Source of the DNA: Pedobacter sp. B4-66
Lineage (GTDB): Bacteria; Bacteroidota; Bacteroidia; Sphingobacteriales; Sphingobacteriaceae
Length of the DNA stretch: 64,000 nt
Assembly: GCF_018492665.1 (NCBI RefSeq)
Contig: NZ_JAFVME010000001.1
Coordinates: forward strand, 248,001-312,000
Direction of reading: 5' to 3'
The position numbers and the translations under genes are program-made. Shown here piece by piece: positions 54,962-62,971 of this stretch; position 1 is the stretch's first letter, and each line of letters starts with the position of its first letter. Under the pieces are notes generated by a model. That model was given only the letters and a program-made list of their open reading frames with translations, was not told the origin of the DNA and did not search any database.

Positions 54962-55291
54962 ATGGGCAAATTTGAAATCACAACAAGAAAGAATGGAGAA
55001 TTCCAATTCAATTTAAAGGCAGGAAACGGCCAGGTAATTTTAACTAGTGAAGGTTATTCGAGCAAAAGCGGATGTACCAATGGGATAGAGTCTGTTAAGA
55101 AAAACTCTCAGGATGACAGTAAGTATGACAAAAAAACGTCTACAAACGGCAAACCATACTTTAATTTGAAAGCGACTAACGGACAAATTATTGGCAATAG
55201 TGAAATGTATGAAAGTGTTGCCAGCAGAGACAATGGTATTGAATCTGTTAAAAAGAATGCTCCAGAGGCAGAGATTTCAGATTTAAGCTAA
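54962..55291 (+). CDS. YegP-family protein with two DUF1508 repeats
   Basis: A 109-residue protein made of two tandem copies of the DUF1508/YegP unit. Copy 1 (about 3-48) contains GEFQFNLKAGNGQVI and ends NGIESVKKNS. Copy 2 (about 57-101) contains GKPYFNLKATNGQIIG and ends NGIESVKKNA. Each copy forms a small three-stranded sheet in relatives of known structure; the function is not known. Its stop lies 24 bp before a bidirectional terminator shared with the XRE regulator gene. Confidence 0.9.
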   Translation: MGKFEITTRKNGEFQFNLKAGNGQVILTSEGYSSKSGCTNGIESVKKNSQDDSKYDKKTSTNGKPYFNLKATNGQIIGNSEMYESVASRDNGIESVKKNAPEAEISDLS

Positions 55292-55315
55292 ATAATACTC
55301 ATAAGTAATTTTTTA

Positions 55316-55345
55316 GAGCCTGCATCATTCATATTGATCAGGCTC
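55316..55345. terminator. Bidirectional terminator between YegP-like and XRE genes
   Basis: GAGCCTG (55316-55322) pairs with CAGGCTC (55339-55345), extended by ATCA/TGAT after a one-base bulge. T-rich flanks on both strands fit a shared terminator of these convergent genes. Confidence 0.75.
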
Positions 55346-55350
55346 ATTTT

Positions 55351-55566
55351 CTATACACCTGAATACCTTCGAAACTCCAATATATCTCCGGGCTGACAAT
55401 TCAAAACACTGCATATAGCCTCCAAAGTTTCCAACCTTACTGCCTTTGCCTTTCCGGTTTTCAATATGGAAAGATTAGACATTGTTACTCCTACTTTCGT
55501 ACTAAGTTCGGTTAACGACATCTTTCTTTTTGCTAACATCACATCTAAATTTATAATTATAGGCAT
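55351..55566 (-). CDS. Small Cro/CI-type (XRE) DNA-binding protein
   Basis: A 71-residue protein that is almost entirely one helix-turn-helix domain of the YozG/Cro type: MLAKRKMSLTELSTKVGVTM, then SNLSILKTGKAKAVRLETLE, ending NCQPGDILEFRR. Proteins like this act as compact repressors and often regulate a neighbour or themselves. The upstream spacer holds an extended inverted repeat that could be its operator and is shared with the rpoD promoter region. No toxin or phage gene accompanies it. Confidence 0.88.
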   Translation of the reverse strand: MPIIINLDVMLAKRKMSLTELSTKVGVTMSNLSILKTGKAKAVRLETLEAICSVLNCQPGDILEFRRYSGV

Positions 55567-55700
55567 AATATAATTTTATAATAAGTCACCAATTATGAAT
55601 TAATGTTCTCTATTTTCCCCAATTTTGAGATTGTTTACACATGTTTATTTTCCTGACATGAGCAAGACAAACTTTTATTTCGGCAAAAGTTAATCTATAT

Positions 55701-55759
55701 TATTATTAATTTACAAAGAATAAACATTGTAAATCAATAATAGTATTATGTTTTACAAT
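55701..55759. repeat. Long inverted repeat with a third half-site upstream of rpoD
   Basis: TATTATTAATTTACAA (55701-55716) pairs with TTGTAAATCAATAATA (55727-55742) at 15 of 16 positions across a 10-nt spacer. A third copy of TTTACAAT lies at 55752-55759. The spacer 55567-55927 separates the divergent XRE and rpoD genes, so this may be an operator for either. Apart from this and the rpoD -7 element, I see nothing else in the spacer. Confidence 0.6.
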
Positions 55760-55883
55760 ATAACGATATTAATACTGACAAAAGTATTTTGGAATAATTT
55801 TTGCTGCTAAATTATTGTATAATTAATACGTGTAAAGTGTAACGTTTTCAGTAATTTATGTTTTCTAATTGCCTTAAAATTCT

Positions 55884-55891
55884 TACTTTTG
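55884..55891 (+). promoter_or_regulatory. Bacteroidota -7 promoter element for rpoD
   Basis: TACTTTTG is a full TAnnTTTG match, 36 bp before the rpoD ATG. A TTG at 55869-55871 is too close to be a normal -33 element. Confidence 0.55.
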
Positions 55892-55927
55892 CACGTTCAA
55901 ACACATAAAGAGTACCAAAGCATATAA

Positions 55928-56788
55928 ATGAGACAACTCAAAATCACGCAATCGATTACCAATCGCGAAAGTCAATCTCTAGACAAATACCTTCACGAAA
56001 TTGGTAAAGTGGATTTAATTACCGCGGAAGAAGAAGTAATATTAGCAAGAAAAATACGTGAGGGCGATCAGGCAGCGTTAGAACGTCTAACTAAAACCAA
56101 TTTGCGCTTCGTGGTTTCTGTAGCAAAACAATATCAGAACCAAGGTTTAACTTTAGGAGATTTAATTAACGAAGGGAACTTAGGGTTAATTAAGGCTGCT
56201 AAGCGTTTTGATGAAACAAAAGGTTTTAAGTTTATCTCGTATGCTGTTTGGTGGATTCGTCAATCTATTCTACAGGCAATCGCAGAACAGAGTCGTATTG
56301 TTCGTTTACCACTTAACCAGGTTGGATCTCTAAGCAAAATCAGTAAAGCATTTTCAAAATTAGAACAAGAATATGAGCGTGAGCCTTCTCCTGAAGAATT
56401 GGCAGATATTCTCGAAACAACTGTTGATAAAATTTCTGACACATTAAGTAATTCAGGAAGACACGTATCAATGGATGCTCCATTTGTTCAAGGTGAAGAA
56501 AACACATTATTAGATGTACTTGAAAACCACGAGCCAAATACTGACAGTAGTCTTATCAACGAATCTCTTTCAGAAGAGATCAAAAGGTCATTGTCTACTT
56601 TAACAGAAAGAGAACGTGAAATCATTGTCCTATTCTTCGGATTAAGCACAAACCACCCTCTATCTCTTGAAGAAATTGGTGAAAAATTCAATTTAACTCG
56701 CGAACGTGTGCGCCAGATTAAAGATAAAGCACTTCAGCGTTTACGTCACACCTCAAGAAGCAAGATTTTAAAATCTTACTTGGGATAA
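55928..56788 (+). CDS. rpoD: Primary RNA polymerase sigma factor
   Basis: A 286-residue sigma-70 factor of the short form typical of Bacteroidota, lacking most of region 1.1. Region 1.2 is near [20 protein letters not shown]. Region 2 contains [20 protein letters not shown] and [15 protein letters not shown]. Region 3 is near [11 protein letters not shown]. Region 4 has [15 protein letters not shown] and the helix-turn-helix [20 protein letters not shown]. It should direct transcription from TAnnTTTG promoters like those listed here. Followed by a strong terminator. Confidence 0.97.
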   Translation: MRQLKITQSITNRESQSLDKYLHEIGKVDLITAEEEVILARKIREGDQAALERLTKTNLRFVVSVAKQYQNQGLTLGDLINEGNLGLIKAAKRFDETKGFKFISYAVWWIRQSILQAIAEQSRIVRLPLNQVGSLSKISKAFSKLEQEYEREPSPEELADILETTVDKISDTLSNSGRHVSMDAPFVQGEENTLLDVLENHEPNTDSSLINESLSEEIKRSLSTLTEREREIIVLFFGLSTNHPLSLEEIGEKFNLTRERVRQIKDKALQRLRHTSRSKILKSYLG

Positions 56789-56816
56789 GCTTAAAAGCAT
56801 AAGAAATATATAAAGT

Positions 56817-56847
56817 AAAAAAGATTGGGCGAGTGCCCGATCTTTTT
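56817..56847 (+). terminator. Rho-independent terminator of rpoD
   Basis: A stem formed by AAAAGATTGGGC and GCCCGATCTTTT (one G-T pair) ends in six T residues. It lies 29 bp after the rpoD stop. A GTG inside it opens the frame of the next gene but is not a credible start. Confidence 0.85.
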
Positions 56848-56880
56848 TACTTTTATGGCATTCTAACCAAATTTCATAAC

Positions 56881-58323
56881 ATGCTAAATAAGTACCAATC
56901 TGAATTCCAAAGCTGGATTGAAAAGGAAAAAAAGGCAATTCAATTAATCAATATAGTTGGGCAATTATGGTTCGACAAATCAATTGAACTGGTTCTATTT
57001 AGAAAGCCCTTATTTGATGTAAGTAGCAGCGAAATACTTTCCTATCATCAGTACGCCAAGGAAGTAAGTGGTAAAGACATCAGCATTTATGAAACATTAG
57101 AATTAGCTACTACAATAGCAAACAGCAACCTCGCTCCTTCTCGCATTGATATGGGAAGATTAGCCAGCGAATGGCTTGACGACAACAACACTCCTATTCA
57201 GGACTTTATAATCAATAAGCTAAGCAAACACATAGGCAAAGACAAAATTACCCTAATACCTAAAGATGTTGTGCTCTTTGGTTTTGGCCGTATTGGTCGT
57301 ATTGCGGCCCGAGAATTAGTTTTACAGGCCGGTAAAGGAGAACAACTACGATTACGTGCAATTGTAACCAGAAGCAATGGCGATGAAGAACTTATAAAAA
57401 GAGCGGAGTTGTTACGCACAGATTCTGTTCAAGGCCCTTTTAACGGCACTATCACAGAAGATTTTGAAAACCATGCGCTAATTATTAATGGGCAAACCAT
57501 CTATTTTATTGAAGCGGAACAGCCAGAAGATATTGATTATACAGCATATGGCATTCAAGATGCCTTACTAATAGACAATACAGGAATATTTCGGGAGAGA
57601 GAAGGCTTAAGCAAGCATTTACAGGCAAAAGGAATAACCAAGGTGCTATTAACTGCTCCAGCCAAAGGTGATGTCCTAAACATAGTAACCGGTGTAAATG
57701 ATGTAGGCATTGACTTTAACAATGAGAGTATCCTTTCTAATGCATCTTGCACCACAAATGCTATAGTTCCGGTATTGAAATTAATTGATGATGCCTTTGG
57801 TGTTGAAAAAGGACATATAGAAACTATACACTCTTATACAAACGACCAAAACCTTCTGGATAATTACCACAAGAAATACCGAAGAGGACGTGCCGCAGCA
57901 TTAAACATGGTTATCACAGAAACAGGCGCAGATAGAGCAATCGCCAAAGTGCTCCCTCATTTAGGCGGCAAATTGACAGGAAACGCAGTTCGCGTTCCTA
58001 CACCAAATGTATCTTTGGCCATATTAAACTTGTCGCTTAATAAAGTATCATCCAAAGAAGAGATTAGCGAAATACTAAAGCAAGCATCTCTTTTTGGCGA
58101 TCTATCCGAACAAATCGAATATTCAATCTCCAATGAACTGGTAAGTACAGACCTAATTGGCAATAGTCATTCAGCGATTATAGATGGGCCAGCCACAATA
58201 ATGGCTAAGGACAATAAATCGGTAGTTATATATGTATGGTACGACAATGAATATGGCTATACCAGACAAGTTATTCGCCTCGCCAAAAAAGTTTCAGGCG
58301 TAGTAAGGTTAACCTATTACTAA
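56881..58323 (+). CDS. gap: Glyceraldehyde-3-phosphate dehydrogenase, long form
   Basis: A 480-residue GAPDH, about 145 residues longer than the standard enzyme. The catalytic part (about 135-480) has VLFGFGRIGRIAARELV, the active-site Cys290 in NASCTTNAIVPVL, IHSYTNDQNLLDNYHKKYRR and WYDNEYGYTRQVIRLA. The extra N-terminus (residues 1-130) is helical and has no recognised domain. It oxidises glyceraldehyde-3-phosphate to 1,3-bisphosphoglycerate or runs the reverse reaction in gluconeogenesis. The ATG at 56881 is preferred; TACTTTTA at 56848-56855 is a near-consensus -7 element. Confidence 0.92.
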   Translation: MLNKYQSEFQSWIEKEKKAIQLINIVGQLWFDKSIELVLFRKPLFDVSSSEILSYHQYAKEVSGKDISIYETLELATTIANSNLAPSRIDMGRLASEWLDDNNTPIQDFIINKLSKHIGKDKITLIPKDVVLFGFGRIGRIAARELVLQAGKGEQLRLRAIVTRSNGDEELIKRAELLRTDSVQGPFNGTITEDFENHALIINGQTIYFIEAEQPEDIDYTAYGIQDALLIDNTGIFREREGLSKHLQAKGITKVLLTAPAKGDVLNIVTGVNDVGIDFNNESILSNASCTTNAIVPVLKLIDDAFGVEKGHIETIHSYTNDQNLLDNYHKKYRRGRAAALNMVITETGADRAIAKVLPHLGGKLTGNAVRVPTPNVSLAILNLSLNKVSSKEEISEILKQASLFGDLSEQIEYSISNELVSTDLIGNSHSAIIDGPATIMAKDNKSVVIYVWYDNEYGYTRQVIRLAKKVSGVVRLTYY

Positions 58324-58586
58324 AAATCTATATCAATAAGACTACTTAAGGGAATATGAATTCCATTTTTCAATTGAAGGTAAGTATCTGTAACTGACCA
58401 AACTGTAGTATTAACCGTTTTTGGCCCTTCTGTAGTGTTAAATGTAATATCTGCTTTTGATTTAAATTCATTTCCCAATCGTTGTGCAGAGTTTAATTTA
58501 TCCCTTAATTCTTCTGTGTGATTCTGATCGGCTGAAACGATTTTACTAATATCTATTGACTCTTTTTCTATTAATTCCCCTAACAT
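58320..58586 (-). CDS. Small protein of unknown function
   Basis: Encodes 88 residues. The N-terminal half is helical and charged (IEKESIDISKIVSADQ), and the C-terminal half looks like a small beta domain (ADITFNTTEGPKTVNTTVWS, IHIPLSSLIDIDF). No family recognised. Its last four bases overlap the stop of the convergent gap gene, leaving no room for a terminator between them. Confidence 0.6.
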   Translation of the reverse strand: MLGELIEKESIDISKIVSADQNHTEELRDKLNSAQRLGNEFKSKADITFNTTEGPKTVNTTVWSVTDTYLQLKNGIHIPLSSLIDIDF

Positions 58587-58704
58587 AGTAATATGACTTA
58601 TTCTTACTTAAATATGCATTTATTCTATTTAAATAACAATAGACCACGAAAAGAGTTATAAAAGAATCACATATTCGATCAGTTTTATTACAAAGTCATG
58701 ATAT

Positions 58705-58728
58705 GTTCTATATCTTTACCTATAGAAC
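58705..58728. promoter_or_regulatory. Inverted repeat overlapping the M28 peptidase promoter
   Basis: GTTCTATA (58705-58712) and TATAGAAC (58721-58728) are perfect 8-bp arms around an 8-nt spacer. A near-consensus -7 element, TATCTTTA (58711-58718), lies inside, so a bound protein would block the promoter. The ATG is 12 bp downstream. Confidence 0.55.
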
Positions 58729-58740
58729 TAAATCAACAAA

Positions 58741-59673
58741 ATGAGATTGTACCTTTTAATATCACTTGGCTTTATATTAAGCTGTAGTTCTGTAAAAAAA
58801 ACAGATGCACAAATTGGCAATCAACTACTTAAGGATGTAGAGGTATTATCTTCTGATGCTTATGAAGGAAGAAAAACAGGAACCAAAGGGGCTGAAATGG
58901 CGCGCACCTATATTGAGTCTCGCTTTAAAGAAATCGGTTTAAAAACTTTACCTTCTCTTGCGAACTATGAAATGCCTTTTGCTTTTAAAGACAACAAAGG
59001 AGCTGCAATACAAGGCAAAAACCTAATTGCTTACGTTGAAGGAAAAACTGAAAATGCGATAGTTATATCTGCCCATTACGACCACATTGGAATCATTAAT
59101 AATGAAATTTATAATGGAGCTGACGACAATGCTTCGGGAATAGCTACTTTGCTAAAAATTGCAGCTTACTATGCAAAGAACAAACCAGATCATACCTTAA
59201 TTTTTGCAGCCTTTGATGCGGAAGAGATGGGACTAAGAGGAGCACAAGCTTTTGTAGCAAAATCCCCTATCTCTATTGACAGAATCAAGCTAAACATTAA
59301 CATGGACATGGTTAGTCACAATAACAAAGGAGAGCTTTATGCTTGTGGCACATTCAAATATCCTCAATTAAAGCCATATGTTTTCAGTGAGAATACTAAA
59401 ATAAAGATCCGCTTAGGTCATGATGACCCTAAATTAGGAAGCGATGACTGGACGAATCAAAGTGACCATTCAGCCTTTAACAAAAAAGACATTCCTTTTA
59501 TTTATTTTGGAGTGGAGGATCACAAAGATTACCATAAAGCTACAGATGAATTTAAAAACATCAATGCTCCCTTTTTTATTAATGCCAGCGATGTCATTCT
59601 TGAAATAACGAAAAGATTAGACAACAAGCTCTACTTAAAGGCTATAATAAAGGAAAAGAAAACAATTGATTAA
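58741..59673 (+). CDS. M28-family zinc aminopeptidase, lipoprotein
   Basis: A 310-residue metallopeptidase with a cocatalytic di-zinc site: His in SAHYDHIG, the bridging Asp in NGADDNASG, the catalytic Glu pair in DAEEMGLRG, Asp in NINMDMVS and the last His in DYHKATDE. The N-terminus MRLYLLISLGFILSC ends in a lipobox (Cys15), so it should be membrane-anchored in the periplasm. M28 enzymes release N-terminal amino acids. It converges on the S41 peptidase gene with a 4-bp gap. Confidence 0.93.
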   Translation: MRLYLLISLGFILSCSSVKKTDAQIGNQLLKDVEVLSSDAYEGRKTGTKGAEMARTYIESRFKEIGLKTLPSLANYEMPFAFKDNKGAAIQGKNLIAYVEGKTENAIVISAHYDHIGIINNEIYNGADDNASGIATLLKIAAYYAKNKPDHTLIFAAFDAEEMGLRGAQAFVAKSPISIDRIKLNINMDMVSHNNKGELYACGTFKYPQLKPYVFSENTKIKIRLGHDDPKLGSDDWTNQSDHSAFNKKDIPFIYFGVEDHKDYHKATDEFKNINAPFFINASDVILEITKRLDNKLYLKAIIKEKKTID

Positions 59674-59677
59674 TCAG

Positions 59678-61261
59678 TTATTTTCTATTCTCAATCATCC
59701 CCACAAATTCACCACCTGATCTGTTTCCGATTGCTTGTGAACGCGTTGAGATAGATCTATTTGCAGTTACAGATACTTTTGCCTGACCAGTAACAGCAAC
59801 ACCAGGGGCCAAAAGATTAATAGCCGTAGCAGTACAATCATCTTTAGCATTACCGAAGTCGTACATCTTATCATCTGCGGCAAACTCATAACCTTTCACA
59901 TTAGGAATCATTCCGTTATAATAACCGCCTTCATCCTTTGAGTTTCTAGTTTCAAACATTGAGAAATAAACATCATATTTATTCTCTAATGTTATAGGAA
60001 AAAACCCAATTGGTTTACCATAAGTGGTTTCTCCAACCAATTTTACAGTAATTATCGGCTTAAGACTATTTATTACCAACTCACTAGCAGAAGCTGTGTT
60101 TCTGGACACAATAAACACCACATTTTTTATTCCACTTAAATTGCCCTTCTTTTGAAATGTAGTTGTATTACCACTTATAGTATAATCGTCGTCAAAAAGC
60201 GTCCCTATAACCTGACCTCCAGTACTAACAAGTGGTTGATTCTTTAAGATAGTAGCTTTTTTATTCTGCATAGTTGAATTATAATGTTCAGTAAACATTA
60301 CCCCTGAAGTTCCTGAAGGTGCTATAAGGTTCACCATATGCTCTGCAGTACTAATATAACCACCACCATTATATCGTAAATCGACAATTAAGTCTGTAAC
60401 CCCTTTAGTAGCAAAATCATTAAAAGCAGTAGTTAACACACTCTCCGAATTCTCTTTATTTGAGAATCTTGCATAAGCTAAATACCCTATTTTTTTATTG
60501 CCGGCCGTAAAAACAGTAGTTTTATATATAGGATTACTCTTATAAATAGCTTTATTAAGTGTTTTAGTAAAACTTACACTTCCTCTTTTTCCTACTAGAG
60601 TTACCGATCCTTCTTTTGCACTTTCAATGCTACCTATTTCAGCATCAAAATTAGCTCCATAAGTTCTTCCGTTAACTTCAGTAATTTCATCACCTCTTAC
60701 AATCCCAGCAACAGCAGCCGGAGAATTTGGATAAACAGCAGTAACAAAGATCGAGTAATCAGATTCCGAGGCAGTTTCAGGTATATCAAAATATCCAAAC
60801 CTCAACCCCACATCATTCCCATTTCCATCCAGATCAACCGACAAAGTGGTATTTGGAATACTTGCAGTAGGATTCTTATCTGCCTGATCAAAAATATACG
60901 AGTACTTAGGGTACGGTTTATCGGTCAAATAATCCTGAGATTTTGAAGCTTTAACTATGTTAAACAAGTTGTTCTCGTACTTAACAAAATTCGTTGCACT
61001 GCCAGCACTATATTGTCTAGGCTCAAACGCATCATAAGTAGGCAACTTTGTATTCCAAAAATAAATTTCCTTAGCATACAGGAATAAAGAATCATTGGTT
61101 AAATCTGTCCTGTCAGTTGTTGGAGTTTGTTTAGTATTTTCCTTAACTTCAGGCTCTGGATTAGGCTCCGGATTATTTTTATTCTTTTTACATGCACTAA
61201 ATAAAACGCTAATTACCAACACAGAACCAATTACATATCTTTTTAAGAGGCTATTTTTCAT
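59678..61261 (-). CDS. S41-family C-terminal processing peptidase, lipoprotein
   Basis: A 527-residue serine peptidase. A lipobox at FSAC (Cys24) follows MKNSLLKRYVIGSVLV, then a Pro-rich linker. A helical S41 N-terminal region (about 45-130) and a PDZ domain (about 170-260; AVYPNSPAAVAGIVRGDEIT) come next. The peptidase core follows (about 260-450), with VDLRYNGGGYISTAEHM and the nucleophile in SRNTASASELVINSLKP. These enzymes process periplasmic proteins. The ATG at 61259-61261 is preferred to one 8 codons upstream. Confidence 0.9.
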   Translation of the reverse strand: MKNSLLKRYVIGSVLVISVLFSACKKNKNNPEPNPEPEVKENTKQTPTTDRTDLTNDSLFLYAKEIYFWNTKLPTYDAFEPRQYSAGSATNFVKYENNLFNIVKASKSQDYLTDKPYPKYSYIFDQADKNPTASIPNTTLSVDLDGNGNDVGLRFGYFDIPETASESDYSIFVTAVYPNSPAAVAGIVRGDEITEVNGRTYGANFDAEIGSIESAKEGSVTLVGKRGSVSFTKTLNKAIYKSNPIYKTTVFTAGNKKIGYLAYARFSNKENSESVLTTAFNDFATKGVTDLIVDLRYNGGGYISTAEHMVNLIAPSGTSGVMFTEHYNSTMQNKKATILKNQPLVSTGGQVIGTLFDDDYTISGNTTTFQKKGNLSGIKNVVFIVSRNTASASELVINSLKPIITVKLVGETTYGKPIGFFPITLENKYDVYFSMFETRNSKDEGGYYNGMIPNVKGYEFAADDKMYDFGNAKDDCTATAINLLAPGVAVTGQAKVSVTANRSISTRSQAIGNRSGGEFVGMIENRK

Positions 61262-61308
61262 CAATATAGTTTTAGGCACCCACACCAGGTCCGGAGGTAT
61301 AAACGGAA

Positions 61309-61923
61309 TTAAGTTAACAATAGTTTATCAACATTCAAATATTCTATCCCTGCATTTGCTGCGCATTCTTCATCTGACTTCACTTTACCTACCAACAGGA
61401 GATCTTCCTTTTTTAGGTTATGCTTTTCCAAAATCTCCTGAATCCCATCAGTTGCAGGTTTAAGGGCTGTCTCTGCCGCGAAATAAACAGTAAGGTAGTT
61501 TTCCAATCCATGCCATTCCATCTGCTTAATCTTATTAAGCTGCATAATAGGATCTCCATTTGTAAATATAAATATCTGCTTACGTTCAACAGTTATCTTC
61601 TGTAAAAAATTTAACATTTCATTATACATCAAGAGTTTTAGTGGCAAGCGTGCACTCAAAAAAAGTAAATCAAAATTCACTTTATACTTTAATGGGATGT
61701 TAAACTGTTCGGCAGTTTTTTCAAAAATACCCTCACTACCACCTGAAGTATAAGTATGCTGCATGCTTTTAATGATCTCCTCAGCACTTATTTGTTCCGC
61801 ATACTCTATAAACTGAGCAAACAAATAGTAAACCTGCAATAAATAGTCCTTTTGTGGATACAGAACGTCATCGATCTCAAAAACGAATGCTTTCTTATCT
61901 TCTATATATTGTTCAAATACCAT
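61309..61923 (-). CDS. HAD-superfamily protein with altered catalytic residues
   Basis: A 204-residue HAD-type protein resembling pyrimidine 5'-nucleotidase-like members. Motif I reads FVFEIDDVLYP: the nucleophile Asp is Glu16, while the second acid (Asp18) remains. FIFTNGDP and TALKPA fit motifs II and III. Motif IV reads LLLVGKVKSDEECAANAG, lacking the usual VGD metal ligand. This argues against a normal phosphatase. The start codon overlaps the stop of the preceding gene by one base (TAATG), so the pair are co-translated. It may be a regulatory or binding HAD protein. Confidence 0.75.
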   Translation of the reverse strand: MVFEQYIEDKKAFVFEIDDVLYPQKDYLLQVYYLFAQFIEYAEQISAEEIIKSMQHTYTSGGSEGIFEKTAEQFNIPLKYKVNFDLLFLSARLPLKLLMYNEMLNFLQKITVERKQIFIFTNGDPIMQLNKIKQMEWHGLENYLTVYFAAETALKPATDGIQEILEKHNLKKEDLLLVGKVKSDEECAANAGIEYLNVDKLLLT

Positions 61924-62252
61924 TAAATACTTGTTAAATGGATAATTTGATCGTTTTCGGGTATTAACACCTGAATATTAAATTCCTCAAAAAGCACTTT
62001 AGATTTTGTGATATCGGCTATCTCAAATTCATGTAGAGGCAAAACTGCATCTACACCTTCATTTAGACAATGATTTAGCAAATTATGAGCTATAATCTCA
62101 TCATTTCTCTCACCTAGAGAAATGAAATAATATCTTGCCGAAGGAATAGAAGGCATATCGCCATAATCAGCCAGTACAATGTTATCTTCGGCAAAAGTTT
62201 TAACCAGTTTTAGCGACTGAGCAGACTTCCCCCCTGTTATTAGTATTTTCAA
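61923..62252 (-). CDS. Short protein resembling the pre-ATP-grasp domain
   Basis: A 109-residue protein. The N-terminus ILITGGKSAQSLKLVKTFAE and NIVLADYGDMPSIPSA resembles the Rossmann-like domain that precedes the ATP-grasp fold in carbamoyl-phosphate-synthase-like ligases. The ATP-grasp and catalytic parts are absent, and the reading frame ends cleanly. The start appears to be TTG at 62250-62252, 3 bp after the lolD stop, since no ATG is available. It is co-transcribed with lolD and the HAD-like gene. It is either a truncated ligase or a free-standing domain; function unknown. Confidence 0.6.
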   Translation of the reverse strand: MKILITGGKSAQSLKLVKTFAEDNIVLADYGDMPSIPSARYYFISLGERNDEIIAHNLLNHCLNEGVDAVLPLHEFEIADITKSKVLFEEFNIQVLIPENDQIIHLTSI

Positions 62253-62255
62253 AAC

Positions 62256-62906
62256 TTAAATTATTAAACCGTCTTTCATAGTAACTACCCTATCACTAAT
62301 TTTTGCTAAACCCTCATTGTGCGTAACAATAACAAATGTCTGTTTAAAATTATCTCTTAGGGTAATAAAAAATTGATGTAATGCGCTAGCGTTTGCTGAG
62401 TCAAGATTGCCGGAAGGCTCATCAGCAAGAATAATTGCTGGATTATTTATTAATGCTCTCGCTACAGCAATACGCTGCTGTTCGCCACCCGACAACTCAT
62501 TAGGCTTATGATCTGCCCTATCCTTTAAACCTAAAAGATCTAAAAGCTCTGTTGCCCTTGATATTGCTTGCTTTGTTGGCACCTTAGCTATAAATGCAGG
62601 TATGCAAATATTCTCTAAAGCGGTAAACTCAGGTAAAAGATGATGAAACTGGAAAACGAAGCCTATATTTTTATTTCTAAAAACACTTAATAACTCGCCC
62701 GATAGTTTATTGACTTTAGATCCATTAAGTTCAACTGTACCCTCATCAGGTTTATCTAATGTACCTAATATATGAAGCAAAGTACTTTTACCAGCCCCTG
62801 AAGCGCCTATAATACTTACAATCTCACCTTTTTGAACCTCAAAATCTACCCCTTTTAAAATGGGTAAGTTCCCATACGCTTTTTTTATCCCTGTGGCTTT
62901 TAGCAT
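62256..62906 (-). CDS. lolD: LolD-type ABC transporter ATP-binding protein
   Basis: A 216-residue ATPase with Walker [16 protein letters not shown], the Q loop in [11 protein letters not shown], signature [15 protein letters not shown] and Walker [13 protein letters not shown]. It matches the LolD/MacB-type branch, which couples ATP hydrolysis to lipoprotein release from the inner membrane or to export. No membrane-component gene is nearby. It is divergent from sucC, with 65 bp between start codons, and is followed by two unusual short genes. Confidence 0.92.
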   Translation of the reverse strand: MLKATGIKKAYGNLPILKGVDFEVQKGEIVSIIGASGAGKSTLLHILGTLDKPDEGTVELNGSKVNKLSGELLSVFRNKNIGFVFQFHHLLPEFTALENICIPAFIAKVPTKQAISRATELLDLLGLKDRADHKPNELSGGEQQRIAVARALINNPAIILADEPSGNLDSANASALHQFFITLRDNFKQTFVIVTHNEGLAKISDRVVTMKDGLII

Positions 62907-62945
62907 AAATGCAAACTTACTGTTTTTAAAACCAATCTGAAATTG

Positions 62946-62953
62946 TAGATTTG
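62946..62953 (+). promoter_or_regulatory. Bacteroidota -7 promoter element for sucC
   Basis: TAGATTTG is a full TAnnTTTG match ending 18 bp before the sucC ATG, implying a short leader. TTTT at about 62923-62926 stands where a -33 element would be. Confidence 0.5.
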
Positions 62954-62971
62954 GACAAATTTTTTCAGCAA

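Noticed and set aside
56833-56880. Upstream GTG extension of gap
   Set aside because: The GTG lies inside the rpoD terminator hairpin and the added residues look non-native; the ATG at 56881 is used.
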